NCBI GenBank assembly: GCA_964520445.1
Contig: CAZFNU010000027.1
Coordinates: 1 to 9,888 of the forward strand
Direction: 5' to 3'
Length of the DNA: 9,888 bases
DNA from: CAZFNU01 sp964520445
GTDB lineage: Bacteria; Patescibacteriota; Minisyncoccia; UBA6257; JAKLIH01
Shown piece after piece: positions 1 through 6,492 of this stretch. The number at the start of each line of letters is the position of its first letter. Positions within the stretch are counted from its first letter, which is position 1. Both the position numbers and the translations under genes were made by a program. The notes beneath the pieces were generated by a model that did no database searches, was not told the DNA's origin, and was given only the letters and a program-made list of their open reading frames with translations.

Positions 1-24
1 GTTGTCTGTAATTTTGTTTTTCAT
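1..24 (-). CDS. Possible divergent gene, N-terminal 8 codons only
   Basis: On the minus strand an ATG at 24-22 opens a frame MKNKITDN that runs off the left edge. A GAGG motif (complement of CCTC at 34-37) lies 9 nt upstream of this ATG, a good Shine-Dalgarno spacing. This matches the neighbouring 213-residue gene, which also has a strong ribosome binding site, and would make the two divergently transcribed around the palindrome at 50-67. Eight codons are too few to identify a product, and the proposed -35 of the rightward promoter overlaps its first codon, so the call is tentative. Confidence 0.3.
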
Positions 25-52
25 TGCTTTTTTCCTCAAAATGTTATATATT
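24..52 (+). promoter_or_regulatory. Candidate sigma70-type promoter for the left gene pair
   Basis: TTGCTT at 24-29 and TATATT at 47-52 are separated by 17 nt, close to the TTGACA-17-TATAAT consensus. A transcript would start near 58-60 and carry a leader of about 150 nt before the 213-residue gene. The -35 overlaps the start codon of the possible divergent gene, which weakens one of the two calls. Confidence 0.35.
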
Positions 53-67
53 AGTATACGTACTAAT
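50..67. promoter_or_regulatory. Palindrome overlapping promoter start region (operator-like)
   Basis: ATTAGTA at 50-56 and TACTAAT at 61-67 form a perfect 7-bp inverted repeat around TACG. It overlaps the proposed -10 and transcription start and lies between two possibly divergent genes. This is a typical place for a dimeric repressor to bind, and it could also fold as a hairpin at the 5' end of the transcript. No regulator gene is visible in the window, so the operator role is inferred from position and symmetry alone. Confidence 0.35.
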
Positions 68-99
68 TGCACCTTACACAATTCAATATTTACTACCTA

Positions 100-212
100 T
101 TTAGTTGTGGATACGAGCTAATTTAAAGAAATTATCTCTTATCCGCAACTAAAAGCGGAAAATTGTCCATCATGCAGGACAAAAAGTGCATGATTTAGAC
201 TAGGAGGTCTAT
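100..212 (+). promoter_or_regulatory. Structured 5' leader: long hairpin, possible pseudoknot, hairpin around the SD
   Basis: Four foldable elements lie in the leader of the 213-residue gene. (1) 100-113 pairs with 140-153, 14 bp with one G-U, and its loop holds a second perfect hairpin, TAATTT 119-124 with AAATTA 129-134. (2) TTGTCC 163-168 pairs with GGACAA 177-182. (3) The 8-nt loop of that hairpin, ATCATGCA 169-176, is the exact complement of TGCATGAT 187-194, so it can form a pseudoknot or an alternative hairpin. (4) TAGAC 196-200 pairs with GTCTA 207-211, placing most of the AGGAGG (202-207) in its loop. It matches no riboswitch class I recognise. Translational control is inferred from the proximity to the ribosome binding site. 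Confidence 0.45.
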
Positions 213-854
213 ATGAATACTTTGATTGAAGGATCTACGACAAAAGACTTGGGTTTCGTAACATACAACCAAAACAAAAAACCTTGTATGGTTGAGTTTG
301 GTGGAGGACAAAGAAACGGAAATGGGTTAGTTCAGATTATTTGTAACGAGGACTATACAAAAGCTGAAGCGAGTTTTATTCCTTCGAAAGGAGAACTGGC
401 TTGCGGAAAACATGCATTCATACGCGTTACGCCGAGAATGTATGTAATCAGAGTGGAACGGTGTTGTCAACAACATCGCATAGAGATATATCGGATTGAG
501 TCTACCAATAATAGAGGGTCATTTCGATTAATTTTTCTTTGCGATCGGCAAACTACAGATATTTTTAACTTCAATGGACATACTGAGTTAAACTACCCAT
601 TATTTTTATCAGAGGAACTAATTAAAGTTACCTGTGTCGCTATACTCAAAAGCTATACCCTTAATTGTAGATCACCGTATTATGTTGTTCAAACTGGATT
701 TTATGAATATCTCGGCAAAAGAATAGAGAATCGGTTAACGGGGAAAGATTACGAAATAGATAGTCATGAAATTCTAAATACGCCACTCGCAAAATTAGTT
801 CACGATATGTTTGATGAATCAGAAAGATATTGGATCCAGAGGGAGGTATGGTGA
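213..854 (+). CDS. Unrecognised 213-residue protein
   Basis: I do not recognise this protein. It begins at an ATG with AGGAGG at 202-207, 5 nt upstream, an excellent ribosome binding site that decides the start. The translation is soluble-looking, with no signal peptide or membrane segment. It has many short hydrophobic stretches alternating with polar ones, suggesting beta structure in the first 150 residues, and a more helical C-terminus ending in EVW. It has eight scattered cysteines, including a CC pair near residue 90, without a clear zinc motif. Both Trp codons are TGG and the frame ends in TGA, unlike the genes from 1218 onward, where TGA encodes Trp. Read with UGA as Trp it would run on to a TAG at 927-929, overlapping the next gene by about 70 nt, which looks unnatural. 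Codons such as CGG, TCG, ACG and GCG are commoner here than in the ribosomal genes. The gene may be foreign. Confidence 0.6.
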   Translation: MNTLIEGSTTKDLGFVTYNQNKKPCMVEFGGGQRNGNGLVQIICNEDYTKAEASFIPSKGELACGKHAFIRVTPRMYVIRVERCCQQHRIEIYRIESTNNRGSFRLIFLCDRQTTDIFNFNGHTELNYPLFLSEELIKVTCVAILKSYTLNCRSPYYVVQTGFYEYLGKRIENRLTGKDYEIDSHEILNTPLAKLVHDMFDESERYWIQREVW

Positions 855-859
855 TCTAA

Positions 860-1072
860 ATGAAACGTACAAAAGTTATTCAAAAAAATTTTCACATCGA
901 GCCAGACGAGAAAGGTGAAAGGATCATAGAAGATATAATATCGGTAGTTAATAAAATTAAAAAGAGACGTAAAAATGGGAAAGCGACCATACTTACCCCA
1001 GAGGAGGAAAACGAAATCTTAGAACTTCTTAACCGATATGAAAATCATGATCTAGCAACTCTGGGCTCATAA
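860..1072 (+). CDS. Unrecognised 70-residue charged protein
   Basis: This is a small, very charged frame (KR-rich around residues 32-41, then an acidic EEENEILELLNRYE stretch) predicted mostly helical, with no membrane segment. It starts 5 nt after the TGA of the upstream gene. GGGAGG lies at 841-846, 13 nt from the ATG, and GGTGATC at 850-856, which also matches the anti-SD complement, lies 3 nt from it, so the pair looks translationally linked. It ends in TAA and has no internal TGA. Its size and charge would suit a small DNA- or protein-binding partner of the preceding protein, but I recognise no family and assign no function. It shares the left block's atypical features. Confidence 0.5.
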   Translation: MKRTKVIQKNFHIEPDEKGERIIEDIISVVNKIKKRRKNGKATILTPEEENEILELLNRYENHDLATLGS

Positions 1073-1104
1073 AGTCTAAATTAGGCAACTAGACATTAAA
1101 TGAA

Positions 1105-1142
1105 AGAGGGAAGTAAAGAAGTATAAAAGATAGCTTCCCTCT
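1105..1142 (+). terminator. Inverted repeat, possible terminator of the left gene pair
   Basis: AGAGGGAAG at 1105-1113 and CTTCCCTCT at 1134-1142 form a perfect 9-bp stem with a 20-nt loop, 33 nt after the stop of the 70-residue gene. The position suits transcription termination or mRNA stabilisation. No T-run follows the stem, so it is not a textbook intrinsic terminator. Confidence 0.35.
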
Positions 1143-1147
1143 ATGAA

Positions 1148-1181
1148 TTCAAAAAATTATATCTAAAGATAATTTTTTGAA
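1148..1181. repeat. Perfect 13-bp AT-rich inverted repeat before rplN
   Basis: TTCAAAAAATTAT at 1148-1160 is the exact reverse complement of 1169-1181, with an 8-nt loop. It ends 36 nt before rplN and 76 nt after the stop of the left gene pair. The second arm ends in a T6 run (1173-1178) followed by GAA, so the hairpin could act as a weak terminator or an upstream regulatory structure for the ribosomal operon. It also marks the place where sequence character changes. Confidence 0.5.
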
Positions 1182-1217
1182 CACATAGAAGAATTAATAA
1201 AAAAGTAAAAAAAGAAA

Positions 1218-1586
1218 ATGATACAAATCAGGTCATTACTAAAAGTAGCAGACAACAGTGGAGCACAAGTAGTGCGTTGTTTTCAGATTCGTGGTGGTTC
1301 TTATCATCGCTATGGTCAAATAGGAGATATTATCATGGCCGCAGTTCAAGTAGCCAAACCAAGAAAATCTGTTAAAAAGAAAGATTTAGTTCGTTGCGTA
1401 ATTATTCGTCAACGCAAGAATTTTAAACGTGCTAACGGTACTTACATTAAATTTGACGACAATGCTGTCGTTATAGTTAACGATAAAAAAGAACCCGTTG
1501 GTACTCGTATTTTTGGTCCAGTACCAAGAGAGATTAAGGATAAAGGTTTTGGTAAGATTATAGAGTTAGGTCCAGAATTAGTTTAA
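1218..1586 (+). CDS. rplN: 50S ribosomal protein L14 (uL14)
   Basis: L14 sits at the subunit interface of the 50S particle and binds 23S rRNA. The 122-residue frame has the family's full length and hallmarks: IQIRSLLKVADNSGA at the N-terminus, the internal basic segment with CVIIRQRK, FDDNAVVIVN, and the C-terminal GTRIFGPVPREI plus a KIIELGPE ending. It is the first gene of the conserved spc order here. The usual upstream neighbours (rpsQ, rpmC, rplP) are not present to the left, which is odd. The start ATG follows an A-rich tract with no Shine-Dalgarno. It has no Trp codon, so it does not test the genetic code. The stop is TAA. Confidence 0.97.
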   Translation: MIQIRSLLKVADNSGAQVVRCFQIRGGSYHRYGQIGDIIMAAVQVAKPRKSVKKKDLVRCVIIRQRKNFKRANGTYIKFDDNAVVIVNDKKEPVGTRIFGPVPREIKDKGFGKIIELGPELV

Positions 1587-1602
1587 TATTTAAAATTACA
1601 TT

Positions 1603-1923
1603 ATGAAATTGAAAAAAGGAGATAAAATAAAAATGATTAGAGGTAAAGACAACGGTAAAACCGGGGTCATTACTCGTACTTTTCCAAAAGATGGTACTGT
1701 CCTTGTTGACGGTCTCAATACCTATAAGAAAAATAGAAAACCTAAAAAACAAGGGGAGAAAGGTCAAGTAGTCATTCTTTCACGTCCATTTGCAGTTTCC
1801 AAAGCTATGTTACTTTGCCCAAAATGTGGTAAAGCTACCAGAGTTGGATTTAGTATTGAGCTTGGTAAGGACGGGAAAAAAGACAAGAAAAGAGTTTGTA
1901 AAAAATGTAATTCTAAAATTTAA
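1603..1923 (+). CDS. rplX: 50S ribosomal protein L24 (uL24)
   Basis: L24 is an assembly-initiator protein of the large subunit near the exit tunnel. The 106-residue frame opens with the KOW motif (LKKGDKIKMIRGKDNGKTG), continues with VDGLNTYKKNRKP, and ends in a zinc-ribbon-like pair CPKC (72-75) and CKKC (99-102). This four-cysteine tail occurs in many bacterial L24 proteins. It lies 16 nt after rplN and ends with TAA only 2 nt before rplE, implying one transcript. The ATG is preceded by an AT-rich stretch and no recognisable ribosome binding site. Confidence 0.97.
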   Translation: MKLKKGDKIKMIRGKDNGKTGVITRTFPKDGTVLVDGLNTYKKNRKPKKQGEKGQVVILSRPFAVSKAMLLCPKCGKATRVGFSIELGKDGKKDKKRVCKKCNSKI

Positions 1924-1925
1924 TT

Positions 1926-2504
1926 ATGCCACATATTTCATATCAAGAAAAACTAGATAAAGTCGTTGCTCCTCATTTCTTAAAAGAGCATCATACCAAA
2001 AACAAGTTAAGTTCTCCTCGCATTACTAAAGTAGTTATTAATTCTGGTATCGGTAAGTTAGTTACTCATACTTCAGAAAAACAAGATGAATTAGTTTCTA
2101 CTATTAGCAATTTCTTAATGCAAATTACTGGTCAAAAACCAAGAGTTGTCCCTGCGCGTATTTCCGTTTCTGCTTTTAAATTAAGAGAAGGTATGCCAGT
2201 AGGACTAGTTACTACTTTACGCGGGAAAAGAATGTATGATTTTATTGATCGATTTATTAATGTCACTCTTCCTCGTTCTCGTGATTTCTGAGGCATTTCT
2301 AAGAAACATTTTGACCAAAAAGGAAATCTTTCTTATGGAATGAAAGAAGTTCAATCTTTCCCAGAATTAGCTAACGAAATGATTAAAATTCCTTTTGGTA
2401 TTGAAATTACTTTTACTACTAATACCAAGAATAAAGAAGAGGGGATTAAACTATTTGAATTGTTAGGTTTCCCATTAATCAAAGAAGAAAATTCTAAACG
2501 TTAA
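1926..2504 (+). CDS. rplE: 50S ribosomal protein L5 (uL5), with one UGA read as Trp
   Basis: L5 binds 5S rRNA and forms part of the central protuberance. The first 121 residues carry [13 protein letters not shown], the [10 protein letters not shown] segment, and [26 protein letters not shown] followed by [18 protein letters not shown] at 2289-2291 then falls within SRDF-x-GIS, and the frame continues with [12 protein letters not shown] and GIEITFTT to a TAA at 2502-2504, which is the normal L5 C-terminus. The full protein is 192 residues, close to the usual 180. Truncation at the TGA would delete the conserved C-terminal third, so read-through as Trp at residue 122 is the natural reading. In other L5 proteins this position is variable (often Arg), so it is not by itself proof of Trp. 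It starts 2 nt after rplX. Confidence 0.95.
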
Positions 2505-2508
2505 TTCA

Positions 2509-2694
2509 ATGGCAAAAACATCAACTAATGCAAGATCAAAAAAAGTTCCTAAATTCTCAACCCGTAAATCATTACGTTGTTTTCGTTGTGGTCGAAAAAG
2601 AGGCTATATCAGAGACTTCGGTTTATGCCGAATCTGTTTTCGAGAAATGGCCTCTCGTGGAGAAATCCCTGGTGTCACTAAAGCCAGTTGATAA
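2509..2694 (+). CDS. rpsN: 30S ribosomal protein S14, zinc-type, ending in UGA-encoded Trp
   Basis: This is the short zinc-binding S14 of the 30S head. Cysteines at 24, 27, 40 and 43 form the CxxC...CxxC ribbon, with [12 protein letters not shown] between and after them. The apparent stop TGA at 2689-2691 is followed directly by TAA at 2692-2694. Read as Trp it gives a 61-residue protein ending KASW, exactly the length and C-terminus usual for this family (the Bacillus S14 also ends KKASW). This is one of the clearest signs that UGA means Trp here. The gene starts 4 nt after rplE without a Shine-Dalgarno. The TAA is the true stop. Confidence 0.96.
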
Positions 2695-2726
2695 TATATT
2701 AAGAATATTAAAGAATAAAAGAAATT

Positions 2727-3125
2727 ATGATAACATCTGACCCAATTTCCGATATGTTAATTAGAATCAAGAATGCTGGCGCAGTTGGCAAGCCAATAGT
2801 CAATATTCCTGTATCTAGATTAAAGAAAGATATTTTAACAGCTTTACAAAAAGAAAATTTTGTAGGGAATTTTGTTGAAACAGGTAAGGGGGTACATAAG
2901 AATTTTGAAGTAATTATCCGCTATACCAATGATAATACTCCACTCATTAACGAACTCAAAAGAGTTTCCAAACTTTCTTGTCGAGTATATGTTAAGGCTA
3001 AAGATTTACATCCTTTTAGAAAAGGTTTTGGTCTTCGGCTACTTTCTACTCCTAATGGTATAATGTCAGACAGGGAAGCTAAAAAGCTAAACGTCGGAGG
3101 AGAAATTTTATTTGAAATCTATTAA
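2727..3125 (+). CDS. rpsH: 30S ribosomal protein S8 (uS8)
   Basis: S8 binds the central domain of 16S rRNA and organises platform assembly. In E. coli it is also the translational repressor of the spc operon. The 132-residue frame has the family signature throughout: DPISDMLIRIKNA at the N-terminus, VNIPVSRLKKDI, RVSKLSCRVYVKAKDL, then GLRLLSTPNGIMSDREAKKLNVGGEILFEIY at the C-terminus (quoted here as separate motifs rather than one run), all normal. It follows rpsN by 32 nt of AT-rich sequence with no visible ribosome binding site. Whether it autoregulates here cannot be read from the sequence. The stop is TAA. Confidence 0.97.
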   Translation: MITSDPISDMLIRIKNAGAVGKPIVNIPVSRLKKDILTALQKENFVGNFVETGKGVHKNFEVIIRYTNDNTPLINELKRVSKLSCRVYVKAKDLHPFRKGFGLRLLSTPNGIMSDREAKKLNVGGEILFEIY

Positions 3126-3135
3126 ATTTATTCAT

Positions 3136-3687
3136 ATGTCTAAAATCGGCAAAAAAATATTAACTATTCCTTCTGGCGTTGAAATATCCTTTAATGAAAA
3201 AGAGGTTATTACAAAAGGACCAAAAGGAACACTAACTTCTTTACTTCCTCGTGGTTTTAAAATATCACAAGAAGATGGAAAATTAACTGTCATTCCTCCT
3301 GCAAAGATTGATCATCTAAAGCGTGCCTTATGAGGTACTACTACTTCCTTAATTGAAAACAATATTATAGGGGTAGTTGATGGTTTTGAAAAGAAATTAG
3401 AAATTGAAGGTATCGGGTACAAAGCAGAAGTACAAAATACAAAATTAGTTTTAAATATTGGTTACTCTCATCAAGTATTCCTAGATATCCCAGAAAATCT
3501 TGAAGTATCAGTAGAAAAGAATGTCATGACTATTAAAGGTATTAGCAAACAAGACGTCGGCGACTTTGCTGCGAAAATACGCAAACAAAGAAAGACTAAT
3601 CCATATAGTGGTAAAGGCATTAAATACCAAGGAGAACACGTTATTCGTAAAACTGGTAAAAAAGTTGCCTCAGCCTCTGGTACATAA
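3136..3687 (+). CDS. rplF: 50S ribosomal protein L6 (uL6), with one UGA read as Trp
   Basis: L6 lies near the GTPase-associated region of the 50S subunit. I place the start at 3136 (MSKIGKKILTIPSGV), because L6 proteins begin with this S-K-I-G-K motif; an in-frame ATG at 3112 would overlap the end of rpsH. A TGA at 3331-3333 lies in RAL-x-GTT, where L6 proteins usually carry His, Trp or Tyr. Reading it as Trp (residue 66) gives an uninterrupted 183-residue protein with GVVDGFEKKLEIEGIGYKA, DIPENLEVS, and the late RKQRKTNPYSGKGIKY segment that is the L6 C-terminal signature. It ends in TAA 21 nt before rplR. Confidence 0.95.
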
Positions 3688-3708
3688 AAATTTATTTAAA
3701 TTGACAAT

Positions 3709-4065
3709 ATGTTAGATCAAACTAAAAAAAGACGAATTCAACGTCAAGCAATTCATAAGCGTATTAGAGCCAAGGTATCAGGGACTACTGATAAACCTAG
3801 AGTTTCTGTATATCGTTCTAATGCTCATATGTTTGTTCAAGTCATTGACGATATCAAACAAACCACTTTAGTATCTGTTTCAGACTCCGAAGTTAAAGAT
3901 ATTAAAGGTAAGACCAATATTTCCACCTCTTTAGGAAAAATTTTAGCCGAGAAAATGAAAGCTAAAAAAATTAAAGAAGTAGTTTTTGATCGTGGTGGAT
4001 ATCAGTATCACGGCCGAGTAAAAGCATTAGCTGATAGTTTAAGAAATGAGGGTATAATATTTTAA
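3709..4065 (+). CDS. rplR: 50S ribosomal protein L18 (uL18)
   Basis: L18 binds 5S rRNA with L5 and anchors it to the 50S subunit. The 118-residue frame has the family length. It shows a basic N-terminus (KKRRIQRQAIHKRIRAKVSG), then KPRVSVYRSNAHMFVQVIDD, and the C-terminal FDRGGYQYHGRVKALADSLR. The frame contains no Trp codon and ends in TAA, 2 nt before rpsE, so the two are very probably co-translated. There is no Shine-Dalgarno ahead of the ATG. Confidence 0.97.
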   Translation: MLDQTKKRRIQRQAIHKRIRAKVSGTTDKPRVSVYRSNAHMFVQVIDDIKQTTLVSVSDSEVKDIKGKTNISTSLGKILAEKMKAKKIKEVVFDRGGYQYHGRVKALADSLRNEGIIF

Positions 4066-4067
4066 CT

Positions 4068-4721
4068 ATGTTAAAGAATAATCCAAAAAATCCAAAAGCA
4101 GGTAATAGGGGGTCTAAGACTCCAGGACAAGGAGGAGATGGCTCCATGAGAGATTCTCAAATAAAGAGTCGCTTTGTTTCTCATAGAGCTCGCACTACTG
4201 ATCAAGATTTTGATCAAATCATCTTGGAAATAAAAAGAGTAACTCGTGTAACCGGTGGTGGTAAGAAATTGTCTTTCAGGTCTGCTGTATTATTAGGAAA
4301 CCATAAAAACAAGATTGGGTTTGGTTTAGCTAAAGGAAGCGATGTTCCTCAATCTATTGATAAGGCTAAAAGGGAAGCCCTAAAGAATATGATTACTATA
4401 ACTATGAAAGGGGACACAATTCCTTTTATGGTTTCTGGCAAGTATTGTGCTAGTAAAATTATGTTAAAACCGGCTAAAGCTGGTAAGGGTATTATTGCTG
4501 GAGGTACAATACGTGAAATTATTAAAATGACAGGCATTAAAAATATTACTTCCAAAACTTTGGGAGGGTCGCATAATGTTGTTAACAATACTAAAGCCTT
4601 TTTACTCGCTGTTTCCAAACTCAGTCGTACTACAGAAGATAACAAGTTAGCAACTAAGTTAAATAATACAAATCTAAAACAAGATTATGCAAACACAGAA
4701 TCTGAGACCAAAATCTCCTAG
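4068..4721 (+). CDS. rpsE: 30S ribosomal protein S5 (uS5), extended at both ends
   Basis: S5 is a decoding-accuracy protein of the 30S body. The core has the double-stranded RNA-binding segment (LEIKRVTRVTGGGKKLSF, then GFGLAKGSDVPQSIDKA) followed by the C-terminal lobe with KAGKGIIAGGTIREI and SKTLGGSHNVVN. At 217 residues it is longer than the usual 165-175. A Gly/Asn/Lys-rich, probably disordered extension of about 45 residues precedes the core, and a polar tail follows it. The last 35 nt overlap the start of rplO in another frame. The direct step from S5 to L15 means rpmD (L30) is missing, as in CPR genomes and some Mollicutes. The stop is TAG. Confidence 0.96.
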   Translation: MLKNNPKNPKAGNRGSKTPGQGGDGSMRDSQIKSRFVSHRARTTDQDFDQIILEIKRVTRVTGGGKKLSFRSAVLLGNHKNKIGFGLAKGSDVPQSIDKAKREALKNMITITMKGDTIPFMVSGKYCASKIMLKPAKAGKGIIAGGTIREIIKMTGIKNITSKTLGGSHNVVNNTKAFLLAVSKLSRTTEDNKLATKLNNTNLKQDYANTESETKIS

Positions 4722-5163
4722 AAAAAAAACTCAACGCGTTGGCCGTGGTGGTAAAAGAGGGACCTATTCTGGCAAAGGTCAGAAAGGCCAAACTTCTCGT
4801 GCTGGACATAAGAAATTTAATCAGACGAGAGTAATGTTTTTACGTATTCCTAAAAGAAGAGGAATAGGGAACAATGTTATCAACAAATATCAAATTGATA
4901 TTAATCTTGACGCTTTAGTTAAGGTTTTCAATGATAATGCTACCATTTCTCCAAAAACTTTAAAGGAAAAAGGATTTATTAAGGCTCTTAACACCAATGT
5001 TAAATTAGTTGGGTCAAAAACCACTCTTTCTAAAAAGTTTACTATTAAGGGCATACATTTATCTAATACTTTAAAAACTCAAATTGAAAAAGCCGGAGGT
5101 AATGTAGTCTTGAAAGAAAAAATAGTTTCTCAACCTAAACAAAAACATAAAAAACAAAAGTAA
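4687..5163 (+). CDS. rplO: 50S ribosomal protein L15 (uL15)
   Basis: L15 is a late-assembly 50S protein whose long N-terminal arm threads into 23S rRNA. The start MQTQNLRPKSPRKK is set by the invariant glycine/arginine-rich arm that follows (GRGGKRGTYSGKGQKGQ, then SRAG). No later Met would preserve it, so the 35-nt overlap with the end of rpsE is real. The remainder (RIPKRRGIGNN, then a globular domain with KGIHLSNTLK and EKAGG) fits the family. It has 158 residues, slightly longer than E. coli L15, with a lysine-rich tail. It ends in TAA 18 nt before secY. Confidence 0.95.
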   Translation: MQTQNLRPKSPRKKTQRVGRGGKRGTYSGKGQKGQTSRAGHKKFNQTRVMFLRIPKRRGIGNNVINKYQIDINLDALVKVFNDNATISPKTLKEKGFIKALNTNVKLVGSKTTLSKKFTIKGIHLSNTLKTQIEKAGGNVVLKEKIVSQPKQKHKKQK

Positions 5164-5181
5164 TTATATTAAATACATCAT

Positions 5182-6459
5182 ATGATTAAAAAATTAATTA
5201 CAATTTTTAAAACCAAAGACTTACGTAAGAAAATTCTTATAGTTTTGTTCTTATTATTGGTTTTTCGTCTCTTAACAGTTAGTCCTATGCCAGGAGTTAG
5301 CCCAGAAAATTTAAAGACATTTTTGCAGTCAAACCAAATATTAGGATTGTTTAACATTTTTACTGGAGGTGCTTTTGCCAAAATGTCGATCGCCTTACTT
5401 GGTGTTAGCCCTTACATTACCAGTTCTATTATTTTGCAATTGTTAACCATGGTTTTTCCTAACTTAAAAGAAATGTTTCATGAAGATGGGGCAGAAGGAA
5501 GAAAGAAGTTTGAGAATTGAACTCGTTGGTTAACTATTCCTTTAGCTTTTATGCAAGCTTTCGGTATGTTAAAATTATTCCAATTCCAGAAAGTTATCAC
5601 AGTTAATGGTATCTTTGGATTATTAAGTAACATGGTCATTTTAACTGCTGCTTCTATGGTCATTGTTTGACTTGGAGAATTAATTACTGAACAAAAAATG
5701 GGTAATGGTATTTCCATGATCATTTTTGCTGGTATTGTGTCAGCCATGCCCATGGAATTAATTAATACCTTTATGACTTACAAAACAGCTACTCTTTGAC
5801 CCATTATTGGGGTTGTTGGATATTTTCTTGTTTTACTCGCTACTATTGTGGCTATTGTTTTTATCACCGAAGGAGAAAGAAGAGTACCTGTATCATATGC
5901 TAAGCATGTTAGAGGGAACAAGATGTATGGGGGAGCTACTACTCATTTACCCATGAAGGTTAACCAAGCAGGAGTCATCCCTATCATTTTTGCTATGTCT
6001 ATTTTAATGTTACCAAGTTTTATTGGTCAGATGTTATTAACTACTAAAGGAGCATTTTTAGTTAAATTTGGTACCCTTTTAGTAAACATGTTTCAAAATC
6101 AAATAATTTATGGAGGCATTTATTTCTTATTAGTTTTTGGTTTTACTTTTTTCTATACCAGTATTACTTTTGAGCCTCATGAATTATCTAATAACTTACA
6201 AAAGATGGGAGGATTTATTCCAGGATATAGACCAGGAGAAAAAACTACCGAATTCTTGCAGAAACTATCTTCTCGTATTACTTTATTTGGTGCTTTATTC
6301 TTAGGTATCATTGCTGTCTTACCTATGATTGTTGAAAAAGTAACTCAAGTTAAAACTTTTTCCATGGGTGGTACATCAGTCTTAATTTTAGTAGCTGTGG
6401 CTCTTGAAATTAAACGTGAAGTTGAGGCTCAGATTACGATGCGTGAGTATGATTATTAA
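5182..6459 (+). CDS. secY: Preprotein translocase subunit SecY, with three UGA codons read as Trp
   Basis: SecY is the membrane channel of the Sec export pathway. Read through TGA at 5518-5520, 5668-5670 and 5797-5799 (residues 113, 163 and 206), the frame gives one 425-residue multi-membrane protein, the normal SecY length. The N-terminal SPMPGVSP, then [21 protein letters not shown], the cytosolic [48 protein letters not shown] and [12 protein letters not shown] are family landmarks. The second TGA falls in VIV-x-LGE, where SecY proteins almost always have WLGE, which makes Trp the clear reading. The other sites fit an aromatic residue (the usual residue before TR is Tyr) and a membrane-edge Trp. 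It is the usual neighbour of L15, and the stop is TAA. Confidence 0.96.
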
Positions 6460-6489
6460 TTAAGTTTTAATAAAACCTTAAAAACTTAA
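6460..6489 (+). repeat. Hairpin between secY and adk
   Basis: TTAAGTTTT at 6460-6468 and AAAACTTAA at 6481-6489 form a perfect 9-bp inverted repeat with a 12-nt loop, filling nearly the whole secY-adk gap. An overlapping alternative (GTTTTA 6464-6469 with TAAAAC 6471-6476) is also possible. It may be an mRNA processing or weak attenuation site. The stem is AT-rich and no T-run follows, so full termination is unlikely. Confidence 0.35.
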
Positions 6490-6492
6490 ATT

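Noticed and set aside
2289..2291. UGA as selenocysteine
   Set aside because: Eleven sites in housekeeping genes, none at a catalytic Cys position, and no hairpin of SECIS type examined after them; a general Trp reassignment explains all sites.
2528..2740. 70-codon frame overlapping rpsN in another frame
   Set aside because: It is a shadow of S14, which has full family conservation in its own frame.
3112..3135. Upstream ATG for L6 giving an 8-residue extension
   Set aside because: The L6 family starts at M-S-K-I-G-K (3136); the extension overlaps the end of rpsH and has no family support.
4349..4645. Minus-strand frame of 98 codons opposite rpsE, and similar minus-strand frames at 1558-1767, 5178-5381 and 5478-5753
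   Set aside because: They lie antisense to well-conserved ribosomal and secY genes, with no recognisable protein and no ribosome binding site.
5518..5670. UGA as glycine (code 25, as in Gracilibacteria/Absconditabacteria)
   Set aside because: The sites align with aromatic or Trp positions (SecY WLGE, S14 final W, DUF5674 LWG, L6 H/W/Y), not with glycine, and ordinary GGN codons supply the conserved glycines beside them.
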